NCBI RefSeq assembly: GCF_003058085.1 | Contig: NZ_QBUD01000003.1 | Coordinates: forward strand, 186,001 to 250,000 | Reading direction: 5' to 3' | DNA length: 64,000 nt | Origin: Yoonia sediminilitoris | GTDB lineage: Bacteria; Pseudomonadota; Alphaproteobacteria; Rhodobacterales; Rhodobacteraceae | Part shown: piece after piece, positions 28,190 through 37,577 of the stretch | How positions within the stretch are numbered: position 1 is the first letter of the stretch | How the letters are laid out: the number at the start of each line of letters is the position of its first letter | Position numbers and translations under genes: made by a program | The notes under the pieces: model-generated | What the model saw: the letters and a program-made list of their open reading frames with translations, nothing else | Told to the model about the DNA's origin: nothing | Database searches by the model: none

Positions 28190-28269
28190 CCACTTTAGAA
28201 CCATTCCAAACACTTGACTTGAACGCATCACAGGCGCATATCTAAAGCCTGACAAAAAAGGTTGGCCCC

Positions 28270-28833
28270 ATGTTTATTCAGACTGAATCGACCCCGAATC
28301 CTGCGACCCTGAAATTTCTGCCCGGTCAGAATGTGTTAGAGGTTGGCACTGCTGATTTTCCCACCGCTGAAGCGGCGGAGAACTCGCCGCTTGCGCAACG
28401 CGTTTTTGCGACAGGCGGGGTGACTGGCGTGTTCTTTGGTATGGATTTCGTCACCGTGACCAAGGCTGATGATGTAGAATGGGACCATATCAAACCCGGT
28501 ATTCTGGGCGCGATCATGGAACATTACCAATCCGGCCAACCGGTAATGGCCGAAGATCACAAGCCTGCCAGTGGCCACGCCGAACATACAGGCGAAGACG
28601 GCGAAATCGTAGGCCAGATCAAGGAACTGCTTGATACGCGCGTGCGCCCCGCAGTGGCACAAGACGGCGGCGACATCACGTTCCACAGGTTTGACCGCGG
28701 CATCGTTTATCTGCACATGCAAGGCGCTTGCGCGGGTTGCCCGTCATCGACCCTGACTTTGAAGATGGGCATCGAAAATCTGCTGCGTCACTATATCCCA
28801 GAGGTGGTCGAGGTGCGCCCGGTTGCGGCCTGA
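28270..28833 (+). CDS. NifU-like Fe-S cluster scaffold/carrier (Nfu type)
   Basis: A protein of 187 residues with an N-terminal Nfu_N domain (MFIQTESTPNPATLKFLPGQ) and a C-terminal NifU domain in which CAGC (about residues 153-156, GACAGCPSSTLTLK) holds a bridging [4Fe-4S] cluster for delivery to target enzymes. The length is normal for alphaproteobacterial and mitochondrial-type Nfu. It precedes rimI by about 75 nt. Confidence 0.93.
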   Translation: MFIQTESTPNPATLKFLPGQNVLEVGTADFPTAEAAENSPLAQRVFATGGVTGVFFGMDFVTVTKADDVEWDHIKPGILGAIMEHYQSGQPVMAEDHKPASGHAEHTGEDGEIVGQIKELLDTRVRPAVAQDGGDITFHRFDRGIVYLHMQGACAGCPSSTLTLKMGIENLLRHYIPEVVEVRPVAA

Positions 28834-28908
28834 ATCCAAGCTCATTGCAGATGAAGGGTCGGCGGCACGATGTGCCGCTGCGTTGCTTTTTAGGGGATGA
28901 TATCATCC

Positions 28909-29334
28909 ATGACACCCGACGCGCTGGCGGCCCTCTACGGCGCTGCATTTCCTGACACACGCGGTTGGTCGGCCAGCGAATTTGAAAATCTGCTTGGCCA
29001 AAGCGGCGTAACCCTTTGCACGGACGGGCAGGCGTTTGCACTGTTTCGGGTCACGGTGGATGAAGCTGAACTTTTGACCATTGCGACCCACCCGACCGCC
29101 CGTCGGCAAGGTTTGGCAAGCGCCCTGCTAACCCGCGCAGAGGAAAGCGCCACACGCCAAGGCGCTACACAGATGTTTCTGGAAGTGGCCGAGGATAATG
29201 CAGCCGCCCGCGCACTTTACGTTGCGGCAAGCTACGTCACCATCGGAATGCGCCCCGGTTATTACCGCCGAGAGTGGAAATCGCCCGTGACGGCCTTAAT
29301 CCTTGGGAAACAACTCGTAGCGGCGCAATCATAG
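28909..29334 (+). CDS. rimI: Ribosomal-protein S18 alanine N-acetyltransferase-like (RimI)
   Basis: GNAT-family acetyltransferase of 141 residues. The acetyl-CoA loop ATHPTARRQGLASALL and the segment EVAEDNAAARALYVAASY are typical of RimI, which acetylates the N-terminus of ribosomal protein S18. Start 28909 (MTPDALAALY) resembles family N-termini; an in-frame ATG at 28897 is only 2-5 nt from the purine run AGGGG and is less likely. A general GNAT function is possible. Confidence 0.75.
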   Translation: MTPDALAALYGAAFPDTRGWSASEFENLLGQSGVTLCTDGQAFALFRVTVDEAELLTIATHPTARRQGLASALLTRAEESATRQGATQMFLEVAEDNAAARALYVAASYVTIGMRPGYYRREWKSPVTALILGKQLVAAQS

Positions 29335-29518
29335 TCAAAACCTAAATATTGTGCAGATGACCCTCCGTCGGTCGTTAAATCATCAAGAATCGGTTGATCT
29401 TCCCTGCCGGTAAGGGCCTTATCAGGCATGGAACCGGCGAAGACCGGCTCGATTTTGTTTTGGGTGGCAACGATTGGTCATGCGCCGCCTTTTTGTTCAA
29501 CGACTTGGGAGACATGAA

Positions 29519-30514
29519 ATGACCCTTATGCAAAAAATGCTTGGCGCATCTGCCGCATTGGCTTTGACTGCCGGCACAGCGGTGGCAGATCCAGCCATTC
29601 TGTTTGATCTTGGCGGCAAGTTCGACAAATCCTTCAACGAAAGCGCCTACAACGGTGCGCAGCGTTGGGCCGAAGAAACCGGCGGCAGCTATGCCGAAGT
29701 TGAGATCCAGTCTGACGCGCAGCGCGAGCAGGCGATCCGCCGTTTTGCTGAATCAGGTGCGAACCCGATTGTCATGGCTGGTTTTTCGTGGGCAACGCCA
29801 CTGGGCGAAGTTGCCGCTGATTATCCTGACACCAAATTTGCCATCATTGACATGGTTGTTGATGCGCCCAACGTCCGGTCGGTCGTTTTCAACGAACATG
29901 AAGGGTCTTACCTTGTCGGCATGATGGCCGCGATGGCGTCTGAATCCGGCACGGTGTCGTTCATCGGCGGTATGGATATCCCGCTGATCCGCAAATTTGC
30001 CTGTGGCTACGCGCAAGGCGCCAAGGCCGTGAACCCGGATGCAACCGTCATCGCCAATATGACCGGCACAACACCAGCCGCATGGAACGATCCGGTCAAA
30101 GGCTCTGAATTGACACTGGCCCAGATCAGCCAGGGCTCGGACGTGGTATATGCTGCGGCTGGCGGGACTGGCGTAGGCGTTCTGCAGACAGCTGCTGATA
30201 GCGAAATCCTGTCGATCGGCGTTGATGCGAACCAGAACTACCTGCACCCCGGCAAGGTTCTGACATCGATGCTCAAGCGCGTCGACAATGCTGTTTACGA
30301 TGCATTTACCCAAGGCGAGGCGCTGGAAACAGGCTTTAACGTCATGGGTGTGGGCAACGCAGGCGTGGGCTACGCGCTGGACGAATTCAACGCGCCACTG
30401 GTCAGTGATGAAATGAAGGCCGCAGTGGATGATGCCGCCGCCAAGATCGCGGCTGGCGAACTGGCCGTGCATGACTACACAAGCGACGAATCCTGCCCGG
30501 CGCTTAATTTCTAA
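29519..30514 (+). CDS. BMP-family nucleoside ABC transporter substrate-binding protein
   Basis: A periplasmic binding protein of 331 residues with a signal peptide (MTLMQKMLGASAALALTAGTAVAD). Segments such as ILFDLGGKFDKSFNESAYNGA, GSYLVGMMAAMASESGTVSFIGG and YAAAGGTGVGVLQTA belong to the BMP family (PnrA/BmpA, YufN), whose studied members bind purine nucleosides. It is first in an operon with ATPase, two permeases and a purine-nucleoside phosphorylase. TGGGAGA precedes ATG 29519; a longer frame upstream would disrupt the signal peptide. Confidence 0.92.
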   Translation: MTLMQKMLGASAALALTAGTAVADPAILFDLGGKFDKSFNESAYNGAQRWAEETGGSYAEVEIQSDAQREQAIRRFAESGANPIVMAGFSWATPLGEVAADYPDTKFAIIDMVVDAPNVRSVVFNEHEGSYLVGMMAAMASESGTVSFIGGMDIPLIRKFACGYAQGAKAVNPDATVIANMTGTTPAAWNDPVKGSELTLAQISQGSDVVYAAAGGTGVGVLQTAADSEILSIGVDANQNYLHPGKVLTSMLKRVDNAVYDAFTQGEALETGFNVMGVGNAGVGYALDEFNAPLVSDEMKAAVDDAAAKIAAGELAVHDYTSDESCPALNF

Positions 30515-30536
30515 AGCTGCCAGTCAGGCCAAAGAA

Positions 30537-30571
30537 AAAAGGGCCGCGCTGGAAACAGTCGCGGCCCTTTT
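30537..30571 (+). terminator. Hairpin terminator inside the nucleoside-transport operon
   Basis: GGGCCGC (30541-30547) pairs with GCGGCCC (30561-30567), flanked by A and T runs that extend the stem. It lies directly after the binding-protein gene. Partial termination here would give more binding protein than membrane components, a common arrangement in ABC operons. Confidence 0.8.
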
Positions 30572-30591
30572 GCATAACGAGGGAGCAGATC

Positions 30592-30948
30592 ATGACCGAT
30601 AAGACGGAAGCATTCTTTGAAGCATGGGGCATGACGGACGCAGCCGATCGCCTTGCAGCCTTGCAAGCGGCAGTGACCTCGGATGCCAGCTACGCTGACC
30701 CGCGCACAGACGCCCCTTTATCCGGCCCTGAAGCTATCGCCGCGTATGTCGGCATGTTCAGCCAAGCTGCCCCCGGCGCGGTTGCCGAGGTCGTCCACAC
30801 AGACACCCGCGACGGCGTGACCCGTGCAACAATTGCATTCAAGATGCCAAACGGTATGGAACAGATGGGCCAGTATTTCATCGAACACGATGCTGTTGGC
30901 CTGATCTGCCGGATGGTTGGATTTGTAGGAACCGGAACCCCCACATGA
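30592..30948 (+). CDS. NTF2/SnoaL-like small protein
   Basis: A protein of 118 residues with the cone-shaped NTF2-like fold suggested by an N-terminal helix (FFEAWGMTDAADRLAALQ), YADPRTDAPLSGPEAIAAYVGMF and beta-strands TRATIAFKMPNGM. Such proteins bind or isomerise small molecules; no catalytic residue can be named here. It is unusual inside a nucleoside ABC operon: its stop overlaps the ATPase start by 4 nt, so it is co-translated with the transporter. Confidence 0.7.
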   Translation: MTDKTEAFFEAWGMTDAADRLAALQAAVTSDASYADPRTDAPLSGPEAIAAYVGMFSQAAPGAVAEVVHTDTRDGVTRATIAFKMPNGMEQMGQYFIEHDAVGLICRMVGFVGTGTPT

Positions 30949-32483
30949 CTGAAGTCGCCCCCGCTATTGAACTCAAAGGTATATCAAAGGCGTTTGGCCC
31001 GGTGCAGGCCAACAAGGATATTTCCATCCGTGTCATGCCCGGCACCATCCACGGCATTATTGGAGAGAACGGCGCTGGAAAGTCCACGCTGATGTCGATC
31101 CTGTATGGTTTTTACAAAGCGGATGCGGGCGAAATCTATATCTCTGGCCAGAAAACGGCCATTCCGGATAGCCAAGCCGCGATTGCAGCCGGTATCGGCA
31201 TGGTGTTCCAGCACTTCAAACTCGTCGAAAACTTCACTGTTCTGGAAAATGTGGTTCTGGGGGCGGAGGACAGCGGCCTGTTGCGCCCGTCACTTGCCCG
31301 CGCGCGGCGTGAACTCAAAAGCCTTGCCGACGAATATGAACTGAACGTAGACCCCGACGCCCTGATTGAAGAGGTCGGCGTGGGCATGCAGCAGCGCGTT
31401 GAAATCCTCAAGGCGCTTTACCGCAAGGCCGATATTCTGATCCTTGACGAACCGACCGGCGTGCTGACCCCCGCCGAGGCCGATCACCTTTTTCGCATCC
31501 TTGAAAACCTCAAGCGCGAGGGCAAGACGATCATCCTGATCACCCACAAACTGCGCGAAATCATGGAAATCACCGATACCGTCAGCGTCATGCGCCGCGG
31601 CGAGATGACGGCGACGGTCAAGACAGTCGACACAAGCCCCGCGGAACTGGCCGAACTGATGGTGGGGCGCAAGGTGCTTTTGCGGGTCGACAAGGCGCCC
31701 GCGCAGGTGGGTGAGAAAACTCTTGAAGTCACGAACCTGAATGTGACTGACAGCAAGGGTGTGCACCGCGTCAAAGACGTCAGCTTTGATGTTCATGCCG
31801 GCGAGATTCTGGGCATCGCCGGTGTCGCCGGTAACGGGCAGTCCGAATTACTTGAGGTTTTGGGCGGATATGAAAAGGCCACCGGTTCAATCCGCATCAA
31901 CGGAGAGGAACTTGACCTGACAGGTGCTAAGTCGGATGGCCAGAGCAGACGTGCCAAAGGCATTGGCCATGTGCCCGAAGACCGGCAGCGCGAAGGGCTG
32001 ATCATGGATTTCCATGCGTGGGAAAACACCGTATTTGGCTATCATCATGATGCCCGCTATCAGCGATCACGGCTGTTTATGGATAATGCGGCCATCAAAG
32101 AGGATACCATCGGCAAGATGGCCCGTTTCGACGTCCGCCCGCCAGACCCGAACCTTGCCGCGAAAAGCTTTTCCGGCGGCAACCAGCAGAAAATCGTGCT
32201 CGCCCGCGAGATCGAGCGCAACCCCGACCTGCTGCTGATCGGCCAGCCCACACGCGGGGTGGACATTGGGGCGATTGAATTCATCCACCAGCAGATTGTT
32301 GCATTAAGGGATCAGGGCAAAGCAATTTTGTTGGTTTCCGTGGAGTTGGAAGAAATTCTGTCACTGTCAGATCGCATCGCCGTTATGTTCGACGGAAAAA
32401 TAATGGGCGAGCGGATGCCACTACAAACGGACGAAAAAGAACTGGGCCTGCTCATGGCCGGGATGAGCACGGAGGCCGCGTAA
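30945..32483 (+). CDS. Nucleoside ABC transporter ATP-binding protein, two fused ATPase domains
   Basis: A protein of 512 residues with tandem nucleotide-binding domains as in sugar- and nucleoside-type (RbsA/YufO-like) transporters. The first domain has Walker A GENGAGKST (residues 40-48) and Walker B ILILDEPTGV. The second has GVAGNGQSE and the signature SFSGGNQQKIVLAREI. In this subfamily the second P-loop is degenerate. It energises the BMP-dependent uptake system with the two permeases downstream. Confidence 0.95.
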   Translation: MTEVAPAIELKGISKAFGPVQANKDISIRVMPGTIHGIIGENGAGKSTLMSILYGFYKADAGEIYISGQKTAIPDSQAAIAAGIGMVFQHFKLVENFTVLENVVLGAEDSGLLRPSLARARRELKSLADEYELNVDPDALIEEVGVGMQQRVEILKALYRKADILILDEPTGVLTPAEADHLFRILENLKREGKTIILITHKLREIMEITDTVSVMRRGEMTATVKTVDTSPAELAELMVGRKVLLRVDKAPAQVGEKTLEVTNLNVTDSKGVHRVKDVSFDVHAGEILGIAGVAGNGQSELLEVLGGYEKATGSIRINGEELDLTGAKSDGQSRRAKGIGHVPEDRQREGLIMDFHAWENTVFGYHHDARYQRSRLFMDNAAIKEDTIGKMARFDVRPPDPNLAAKSFSGGNQQKIVLAREIERNPDLLLIGQPTRGVDIGAIEFIHQQIVALRDQGKAILLVSVELEEILSLSDRIAVMFDGKIMGERMPLQTDEKELGLLMAGMSTEAA

Positions 32484-32486
32484 GTC

Positions 32487-33581
32487 ATGGATGTCATGCC
32501 AAAATGGGCCGATGTGATCCTGATCCCGCTGATTTCGATCCTGCTGGCTGCCATCCTGTCGGCGCTTGTGATCCTTGCCATCGGGGAAAACCCGTGGGCG
32601 GCGCTGAAACTAATGGTGCAGGGCGCGCTGGGGTCTACCTATGGCTGGGGTTACACGCTGTATTATGCGACCAACTTCATCTTTACCGGGCTGGCCGTAT
32701 CCATCGCCTTTCACGCGCGCATGTTCAACATTGGCGGCGAAGGTCAGGCGTTGCTGGGCGGCTTGGGCGTGGCAATCGCCTGTCTGTACATCCCATGGCC
32801 GCATTGGTCGCTCGCGCTGCTGGGCGCATCCGCGATGGCTGCATTGTTTGGGGCCGCATGGGCGGCGATCCCCGCCTTTTTGCAGGCCAAACGCGGCAGC
32901 CATATCGTTATTACTACGATCATGTTCAACTTTATCGCCGCTGCGTTGCTGAATTACTTTCTGATTGGTGCGCTGAAAGTTCCTGGCTCGATGGAACCTG
33001 CGTCGGCCAAGTTCCCCGAACCCACGCACCTGCCATCGTTTCAGGATATGTTCAGCTTTGGCGAGGCAACGCTATTTCGTGGCGCACCCGCGAATGTCAC
33101 GTTCTTTGTGGGTATCGCGGCCTGCATCGCCCTTTGGGCGCTGATCTGGCGGACGCGGTTGGGCTATGAAATCCGGTCATTCGGCCATTCGGAGTCAGCG
33201 GCCAAATATGCGGGTATCAGCCCGACCAAAATCATCATGGTTTCCATGCTTATCTCAGGCGGACTTGCCGGCATGATGGCCATCAACAATGTCCAGGGCG
33301 AGGCCGAACGGCTGGTCCTGAACGCAGTCGAGGGCGCCGGTTTCATCGGTATTGCCGTCGCACTTATGGGGCGCAGCCATCCTTTCGGGGTATTGCTGGC
33401 GGCCCTTCTTTTCGGCTTTCTATATCAAGGCGGCGCAGAACTCGCCCTATGGACGTCGATCCCCCGTGAATTGATCATCGTAATACAGGCATTGGTGATC
33501 CTGTTCACGGGCGCACTGGATAACATGGTGCGGATGCCGCTTGAGCGGCTGTTTCTATCATTGAGGAGAGCAAGACAATGA
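32487..33581 (+). CDS. Nucleoside ABC transporter permease (YufP-like)
   Basis: An inner-membrane permease of 364 residues with about eight to ten hydrophobic helices. FHARMFNIGGEGQALLGGLGVAIA and GAGFIGIAVALMGRSHPFGVLLAALLFGF are characteristic of the BPD_transp_2 family. It pairs with the second permease at 34007. It starts 3 nt after the ATPase stop and overlaps the next gene by 4 nt. Confidence 0.93.
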   Translation: MDVMPKWADVILIPLISILLAAILSALVILAIGENPWAALKLMVQGALGSTYGWGYTLYYATNFIFTGLAVSIAFHARMFNIGGEGQALLGGLGVAIACLYIPWPHWSLALLGASAMAALFGAAWAAIPAFLQAKRGSHIVITTIMFNFIAAALLNYFLIGALKVPGSMEPASAKFPEPTHLPSFQDMFSFGEATLFRGAPANVTFFVGIAACIALWALIWRTRLGYEIRSFGHSESAAKYAGISPTKIIMVSMLISGGLAGMMAINNVQGEAERLVLNAVEGAGFIGIAVALMGRSHPFGVLLAALLFGFLYQGGAELALWTSIPRELIIVIQALVILFTGALDNMVRMPLERLFLSLRRARQ

Positions 33582-34003
33582 CAATGGCAGGACCATTCAA
33601 AATAGGTGTCGAAGATGACACCGGCGCCGATCTGGGCTTTGTGCTCAGCTGTTTGGCGTTTGGCATTATCACGATGGACGAACTGCACCAGTGGATCCAT
33701 CATGTGATCGCGCAAACACCTGGCGGCGATGTACCGCCGCATCTGGTGGCACTTCTGGCGTTGAAAAAGCCTGCAAGTGTTTTCCGCCCGAACGAAGCTG
33801 TAATGCATCGTATCCCGCATGATCCGTTCATTACCGACGAGCGGTTTGATGCGATGCTGGGGTTGCAGTTCTTCTTGCGCCGGGACCGGACACAAGCGGT
33901 CGATATCACCCAATCCGAGGCCGAAGAGGCCCTGCGCCGGAACCCCGAAGTGGCGAACCGCTTTTTCGATCTGTTCCCCTTCCTGATGGAGAAAGTAGAC
34001 TAA
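33578..34003 (+). CDS. Unknown protein between two nucleoside permease genes
   Basis: A soluble protein of 141 residues with no signal peptide or membrane segment. The N-terminal part reads like a small helical domain (LGFVLSCLAFGIITMDELHQWIHHVIAQ) and the C-terminal part is amphipathic (EAEEALRRNPEVANRFFDLFPFLMEKVD). I do not recognise a family. The start overlaps the upstream permease by 4 nt and only 3 nt separate it from the next permease, so it is co-translated with the transporter. A later in-frame ATG (33584) is possible. Confidence 0.75.
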   Translation: MTMAGPFKIGVEDDTGADLGFVLSCLAFGIITMDELHQWIHHVIAQTPGGDVPPHLVALLALKKPASVFRPNEAVMHRIPHDPFITDERFDAMLGLQFFLRRDRTQAVDITQSEAEEALRRNPEVANRFFDLFPFLMEKVD

Positions 34004-34006
34004 ACC

Positions 34007-34975
34007 ATGGATTTTGGGACGCTGCTGCAAATGCTGGACGCCACCGTGCGTCTGGCAACCCCGCTTTTGCTGGCCTGTCTGGCAGGACTCTTTTCAGAGC
34101 GGGCCGGTATCTTTGATATCGGACTGGAAGGCAAAATGCTGGCAGCAGCGTTCTTGTCCGCAGCGATTGCTGCGGTCACGGGGAACGTCTGGCTGGGGCT
34201 ATTGGCAGGTATCGGCGCGTCGATGGTGCTTTCCGCGATCCACGGGCTTGCCTCGATTACCTTTCGGGGCAACCAGTTGATTTCGGGCGTTGCGATCAAT
34301 TTTCTGGCCGCAGGGCTGACTGTCGTTATCGCCCAAAGCTGGTTTCGGCAAGGCGGGCGCACACCGCAACTGTCCGGCGATGGGCGCTTTAACCCCATCA
34401 CCCTGCCCTTTGCTGAAGCCTTGCGCGATGTCCCCATCATTGGCCCGATCTATTACGAACTGATTTCCGGCCATACCCCCCTTGTCTATATCGCGATCCT
34501 GATGGTCCCGCTCACGTGGTGGGTGCTCTTCCGGACCCGTTTTGGCCTGCGCCTGCGGGCGGTCGGTGAAAACCCGGCTGCTGTGGATACAGCAGGCGTG
34601 TCAGTGATTTTCCTGCGTTTTTCTGCCGTTGCGATTTGCGGTGTGCTTTGCGGCATTGCAGGTGCCTATCTTGCCACGGCATTGCAGGCGGGCTTTGTCA
34701 AAGACATGAGCGCCGGTCGCGGCTACATCGCGCTGGCTGCGTTGATTTTTGCCAAATGGCGGCCGTGGTATGCGCTTTATGCCTGTCTGCTGTTCGGTTT
34801 CCTCCAAGCCATGGCCCTGCGGTCCGACGTAATCGAAGGCGTCATCGGATTTGCAGTCAACGGTCAGTTGCTTGACGTACTGCCCTATATCCTGACCGTC
34901 ATCATTCTGGCCGGTTTTGTCGGCAAGGCAATCCCGCCACGCGCAGGGGGCGCACCCTATGTCAAAGAACGCTAA
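34007..34975 (+). CDS. Nucleoside ABC transporter permease (YufQ-like)
   Basis: The second permease, 322 residues, of the BPD_transp_2 family. LLACLAGLFSERAGIFDIGLEGKMLAAAF and SAGRGYIALAALIFAKWRPWYALYACLLFGF are typical, and EGKM matches the conserved loop of nucleoside and sugar permeases. Its last 17 nt overlap the start of the nucleoside phosphorylase gene. Confidence 0.94.
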   Translation: MDFGTLLQMLDATVRLATPLLLACLAGLFSERAGIFDIGLEGKMLAAAFLSAAIAAVTGNVWLGLLAGIGASMVLSAIHGLASITFRGNQLISGVAINFLAAGLTVVIAQSWFRQGGRTPQLSGDGRFNPITLPFAEALRDVPIIGPIYYELISGHTPLVYIAILMVPLTWWVLFRTRFGLRLRAVGENPAAVDTAGVSVIFLRFSAVAICGVLCGIAGAYLATALQAGFVKDMSAGRGYIALAALIFAKWRPWYALYACLLFGFLQAMALRSDVIEGVIGFAVNGQLLDVLPYILTVIILAGFVGKAIPPRAGGAPYVKER

Positions 34976-35765
34976 GGCGCTTGCCAACCAGATCCGCGCC
35001 ACAGCAGGTGCTGCACCTGTTCGTGTCGGTCTGATCCTTGGGTCCGGCCTGGGCCATATTGCCGATGCGGTTGATGGCGTGGCGATTCCTTACGGCTACC
35101 TGCCCGGCTTTCCCCATGCGGGCGTGTCCGGGCACAACCCAAACCTTGTGGTCGGTGATTTCGAAGGAGTGCGTGTTGCGGTCTTTGGTGGGCGATCGCA
35201 TTATTACGAACACGGCAAAGCCGACGCAATGCGCCTGCCCCTTGAAGTACTCAGGGAACTGGGTGCTGATACGATGATTGCAACCAATGCGGCGGGCTCC
35301 ATGCAGGCGGATATGCCCACCGGATCAATCATGTGCCTTTCGGACCACATCAATTTTTCGGGCCTGAACCCGTTGATTGGAGAACCCACCGATGCGCGGT
35401 TCGTGCCCATGAAAGACGCCTATGACCCCGACCTGCGCAAAGCCTTGCGCGCAGCGGCCACGGCGACTGACACAGAGATGGCCGACGGCGTCTATGCTTG
35501 GTATTCCGGCCCGTCGTTCGAAACGCCAGCCGAGATCAAGGCCATCGCCATGCTGGGCGCGGATGCTGTCGGCATGTCCACGGTGCCCGAAGTGATCCTT
35601 GCGCGTTTTCTGGGGCTCAAAGCCGCCGCGATTTCGACTATTACCAATATGGCCGCAGGGATGAGCGACGAAAACATAAGCCATGAGCACACCAAAGCCA
35701 TGGCGCCCATCGGGGCGGCAAAGCTGGAAAAAGTCCTGCGCCACACACTCGCGCATTTTTCTTAA
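34959..35765 (+). CDS. Purine-nucleoside phosphorylase, trimeric (PNP/XapA) type
   Basis: Phosphorolyses purine nucleosides to free base and ribose-1-phosphate. It has 268 residues: GLILGSGLGHIADAV (phosphate loop), FGGRSHYYEH, ATNAAGSM, YAWYSGPSFETPAEIKAI and STITNMAAGMS. It belongs to the trimeric class, unlike the DeoD-type enzyme at 46500. It is the last gene of the transport operon and overlaps the permease by 17 nt, which links uptake directly to breakdown of the imported nucleoside. Confidence 0.94.
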   Translation: MSKNAKALANQIRATAGAAPVRVGLILGSGLGHIADAVDGVAIPYGYLPGFPHAGVSGHNPNLVVGDFEGVRVAVFGGRSHYYEHGKADAMRLPLEVLRELGADTMIATNAAGSMQADMPTGSIMCLSDHINFSGLNPLIGEPTDARFVPMKDAYDPDLRKALRAAATATDTEMADGVYAWYSGPSFETPAEIKAIAMLGADAVGMSTVPEVILARFLGLKAAAISTITNMAAGMSDENISHEHTKAMAPIGAAKLEKVLRHTLAHFS

Positions 35766-35900
35766 GTCCAATTCAATAAGTCTGCTATATCCAAGTGGCT
35801 GATTTGCTGCATTTGCAGCATGAAATGGCCCGCACCATTTGACAGAACCGCCCGAAAGGTTTTTGTTGCTTTGCAGGGGCACAAGCGCCCGGATCAGTTC

Positions 35901-36818
35901 ATGCAGATTTACCTTCCTATCGCCGAGGTTTCGGTGAATGCCTTCCTTTTACTTGGACTTGGCGGAATTGTGGGCATTTTGTCCGGTATGTTTGGTGTTG
36001 GCGGCGGCTTTCTGATGACGCCTCTGCTGTTCTTTATCGGCATTCCGCCGGCTGTTGCGGTTGCGACAGAAGCCAACCAGATCGTGGCATCTTCATTCTC
36101 CGGCGTGCTCGCCCACCTGAAACGCAAGACCGTCGACCTGAAAATGGGCATTGTCCTTTTGATTGGCGGGCTTGTCGGGTCGGCGCTGGGTATCCTGCTG
36201 TTCAATTACCTCAAGGCGTTGGGCCAGGTCGAGTTGCTGGTCCAACTGTGTTACGTCGTCTTTTTGGGGATGATTGGGGCGCTGATGTTTATCGAAAGCC
36301 TCAACGCGATCCGAAAAACCAAGAAGTCACCCGGTGCCGCACCAGCCCGTCGCAAACACAATTGGGTACATAACCTGCCCTTCAAGATGAAATTCCGAGT
36401 GTCCGGGCTTTATATCTCTGTCATTCCGCCGCTTTTGGTGGGGGTCCTTGTGGGGGTCCTTGCCGCTATCATGGGTGTGGGTGGCGGCTTTATCATGGTG
36501 CCTGCGATGATTTATCTGTTGGGTATGCCAACCAAGGTGGTCGTGGGCACGTCGCTTTTCCAGATCATCTTTGTGACAGCCTTTACAACCATGTTGCACG
36601 CCACGACGAACTACACCGTTGATGTTGTTCTGGCAGTTCTGTTGCTGGTCGGCGGCGTGATTGGCGCGCAGATCGGCACCCGGATCGGGGTAAAGATGAA
36701 AGCAGAGCAATTGCGCATCCTGCTTGCCATCATGGTGCTGGCGGTCTGTGGCAAGCTGGCGTTTGATTTGCTGGTCCAACCTTCCGAATTATATTCAATC
36801 GGCGCAGGAGGCCACTGA
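35901..36818 (+). CDS. TauE/SafE-family sulfite or anion exporter
   Basis: A membrane protein of 305 residues with about eight helices. Two copies of a glycine-rich TauE motif are visible: LSGMFGVGGGFLMTPLLFFIGIPP near residue 30 and MGVGGGFIMVPAMIYLLGMPTKVVVG near residue 200. Family members move sulfite, sulfoacetate or other organic anions. Start 35901 (MQIYLPIAEVSVNAF) is preferred to 35820, whose extra 27 residues are polar and unlike the family. It overlaps the next gene by one base. Confidence 0.85.
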   Translation: MQIYLPIAEVSVNAFLLLGLGGIVGILSGMFGVGGGFLMTPLLFFIGIPPAVAVATEANQIVASSFSGVLAHLKRKTVDLKMGIVLLIGGLVGSALGILLFNYLKALGQVELLVQLCYVVFLGMIGALMFIESLNAIRKTKKSPGAAPARRKHNWVHNLPFKMKFRVSGLYISVIPPLLVGVLVGVLAAIMGVGGGFIMVPAMIYLLGMPTKVVVGTSLFQIIFVTAFTTMLHATTNYTVDVVLAVLLLVGGVIGAQIGTRIGVKMKAEQLRILLAIMVLAVCGKLAFDLLVQPSELYSIGAGGH

Positions 36819-37567
36819 TGCTGCGTCTGGCCACATTCTGTCTGCTTCTAGCCATGCCAGCGAGCGCCGAAGAAATCGTTCTGGGGCTCAGCCGTGACGA
36901 AGTCGCAATCACAGCCACTTTCGAGGGTTCTGAGATTGCCATCTTTGGTGCGATCAAACGCGAAGAACCCCTACCGACCGAGGGTGATTTGGGTGTCATT
37001 GTGACCGTTGCAGGGCCTGATATGCCAGTGACCGTTCGCCGCAAGGAACGCAGGCTTGGCATTTGGGTGAACACAGAAGCGGTAGATATTGACGTCGCGC
37101 CTTCATTCTACGCGGTTTCAACAAACCGGCCACTGGATGAAATCCTGTCCGACAGCGAAGATGTGAACACGCGGATCAGCACCCGCCGCGCAATTCGCTC
37201 TGTCGGCCCGTCAGAGCTTGGCAGCGATCAATTCACCAATGCGCTGGTCCGTATTCGCGCGGCCCAAGAACTGTACCAGACCATCCCCACCGGAGTCTGG
37301 GTCAAGGATGATACGCTGTTTCGCACGATCATCACCTTGCCTGCGAATCTGACAGAGGGTGATTACAAGGCCGAGATTTACCTGACCAGGGACGGCAGGA
37401 TCATCGACCTTTATTCAGCAGTCATTCCGGTGAAAAAAGTCGGGCTGGAGCGCTGGCTTTATAACCTTGCCCATGATCAAGCGCCCATTTACGGGATCAT
37501 GTCCCTGTCGATCGCGATTGCGGCGGGCTGGCTTGCCTCTGCTGCATTTTCGTTGCTGCGCCGCTAG
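36818..37567 (+). CDS. TIGR02186-family membrane-anchored protein
   Basis: A protein of 249 residues with a signal peptide (MLRLATFCLLLAMPASAEE), an extracytoplasmic beta-rich domain and one C-terminal transmembrane helix (IMSLSIAIAAGWLASAAFSLLRR). It resembles the uncharacterised TIGR02186 family, which often accompanies TauE/SafE exporters in alphaproteobacteria; here the two genes overlap by one base. It is probably a periplasmic partner of the exporter, but its function is unproven. Confidence 0.75.
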   Translation: MLRLATFCLLLAMPASAEEIVLGLSRDEVAITATFEGSEIAIFGAIKREEPLPTEGDLGVIVTVAGPDMPVTVRRKERRLGIWVNTEAVDIDVAPSFYAVSTNRPLDEILSDSEDVNTRISTRRAIRSVGPSELGSDQFTNALVRIRAAQELYQTIPTGVWVKDDTLFRTIITLPANLTEGDYKAEIYLTRDGRIIDLYSAVIPVKKVGLERWLYNLAHDQAPIYGIMSLSIAIAAGWLASAAFSLLRR

Positions 37568-37577
37568 ATTTCCGGAA

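Noticed and set aside
28834-28908. Search for tsaB between the Nfu gene and rimI
   Set aside because: Many proteobacteria have tsaB beside rimI, but only about 75 nt lie between the two genes here; it must be elsewhere.
29335-29518. Possible purine riboswitch before the nucleoside transporter
   Set aside because: Some weak stems are present, but I could not find the conserved junction of a purine aptamer.
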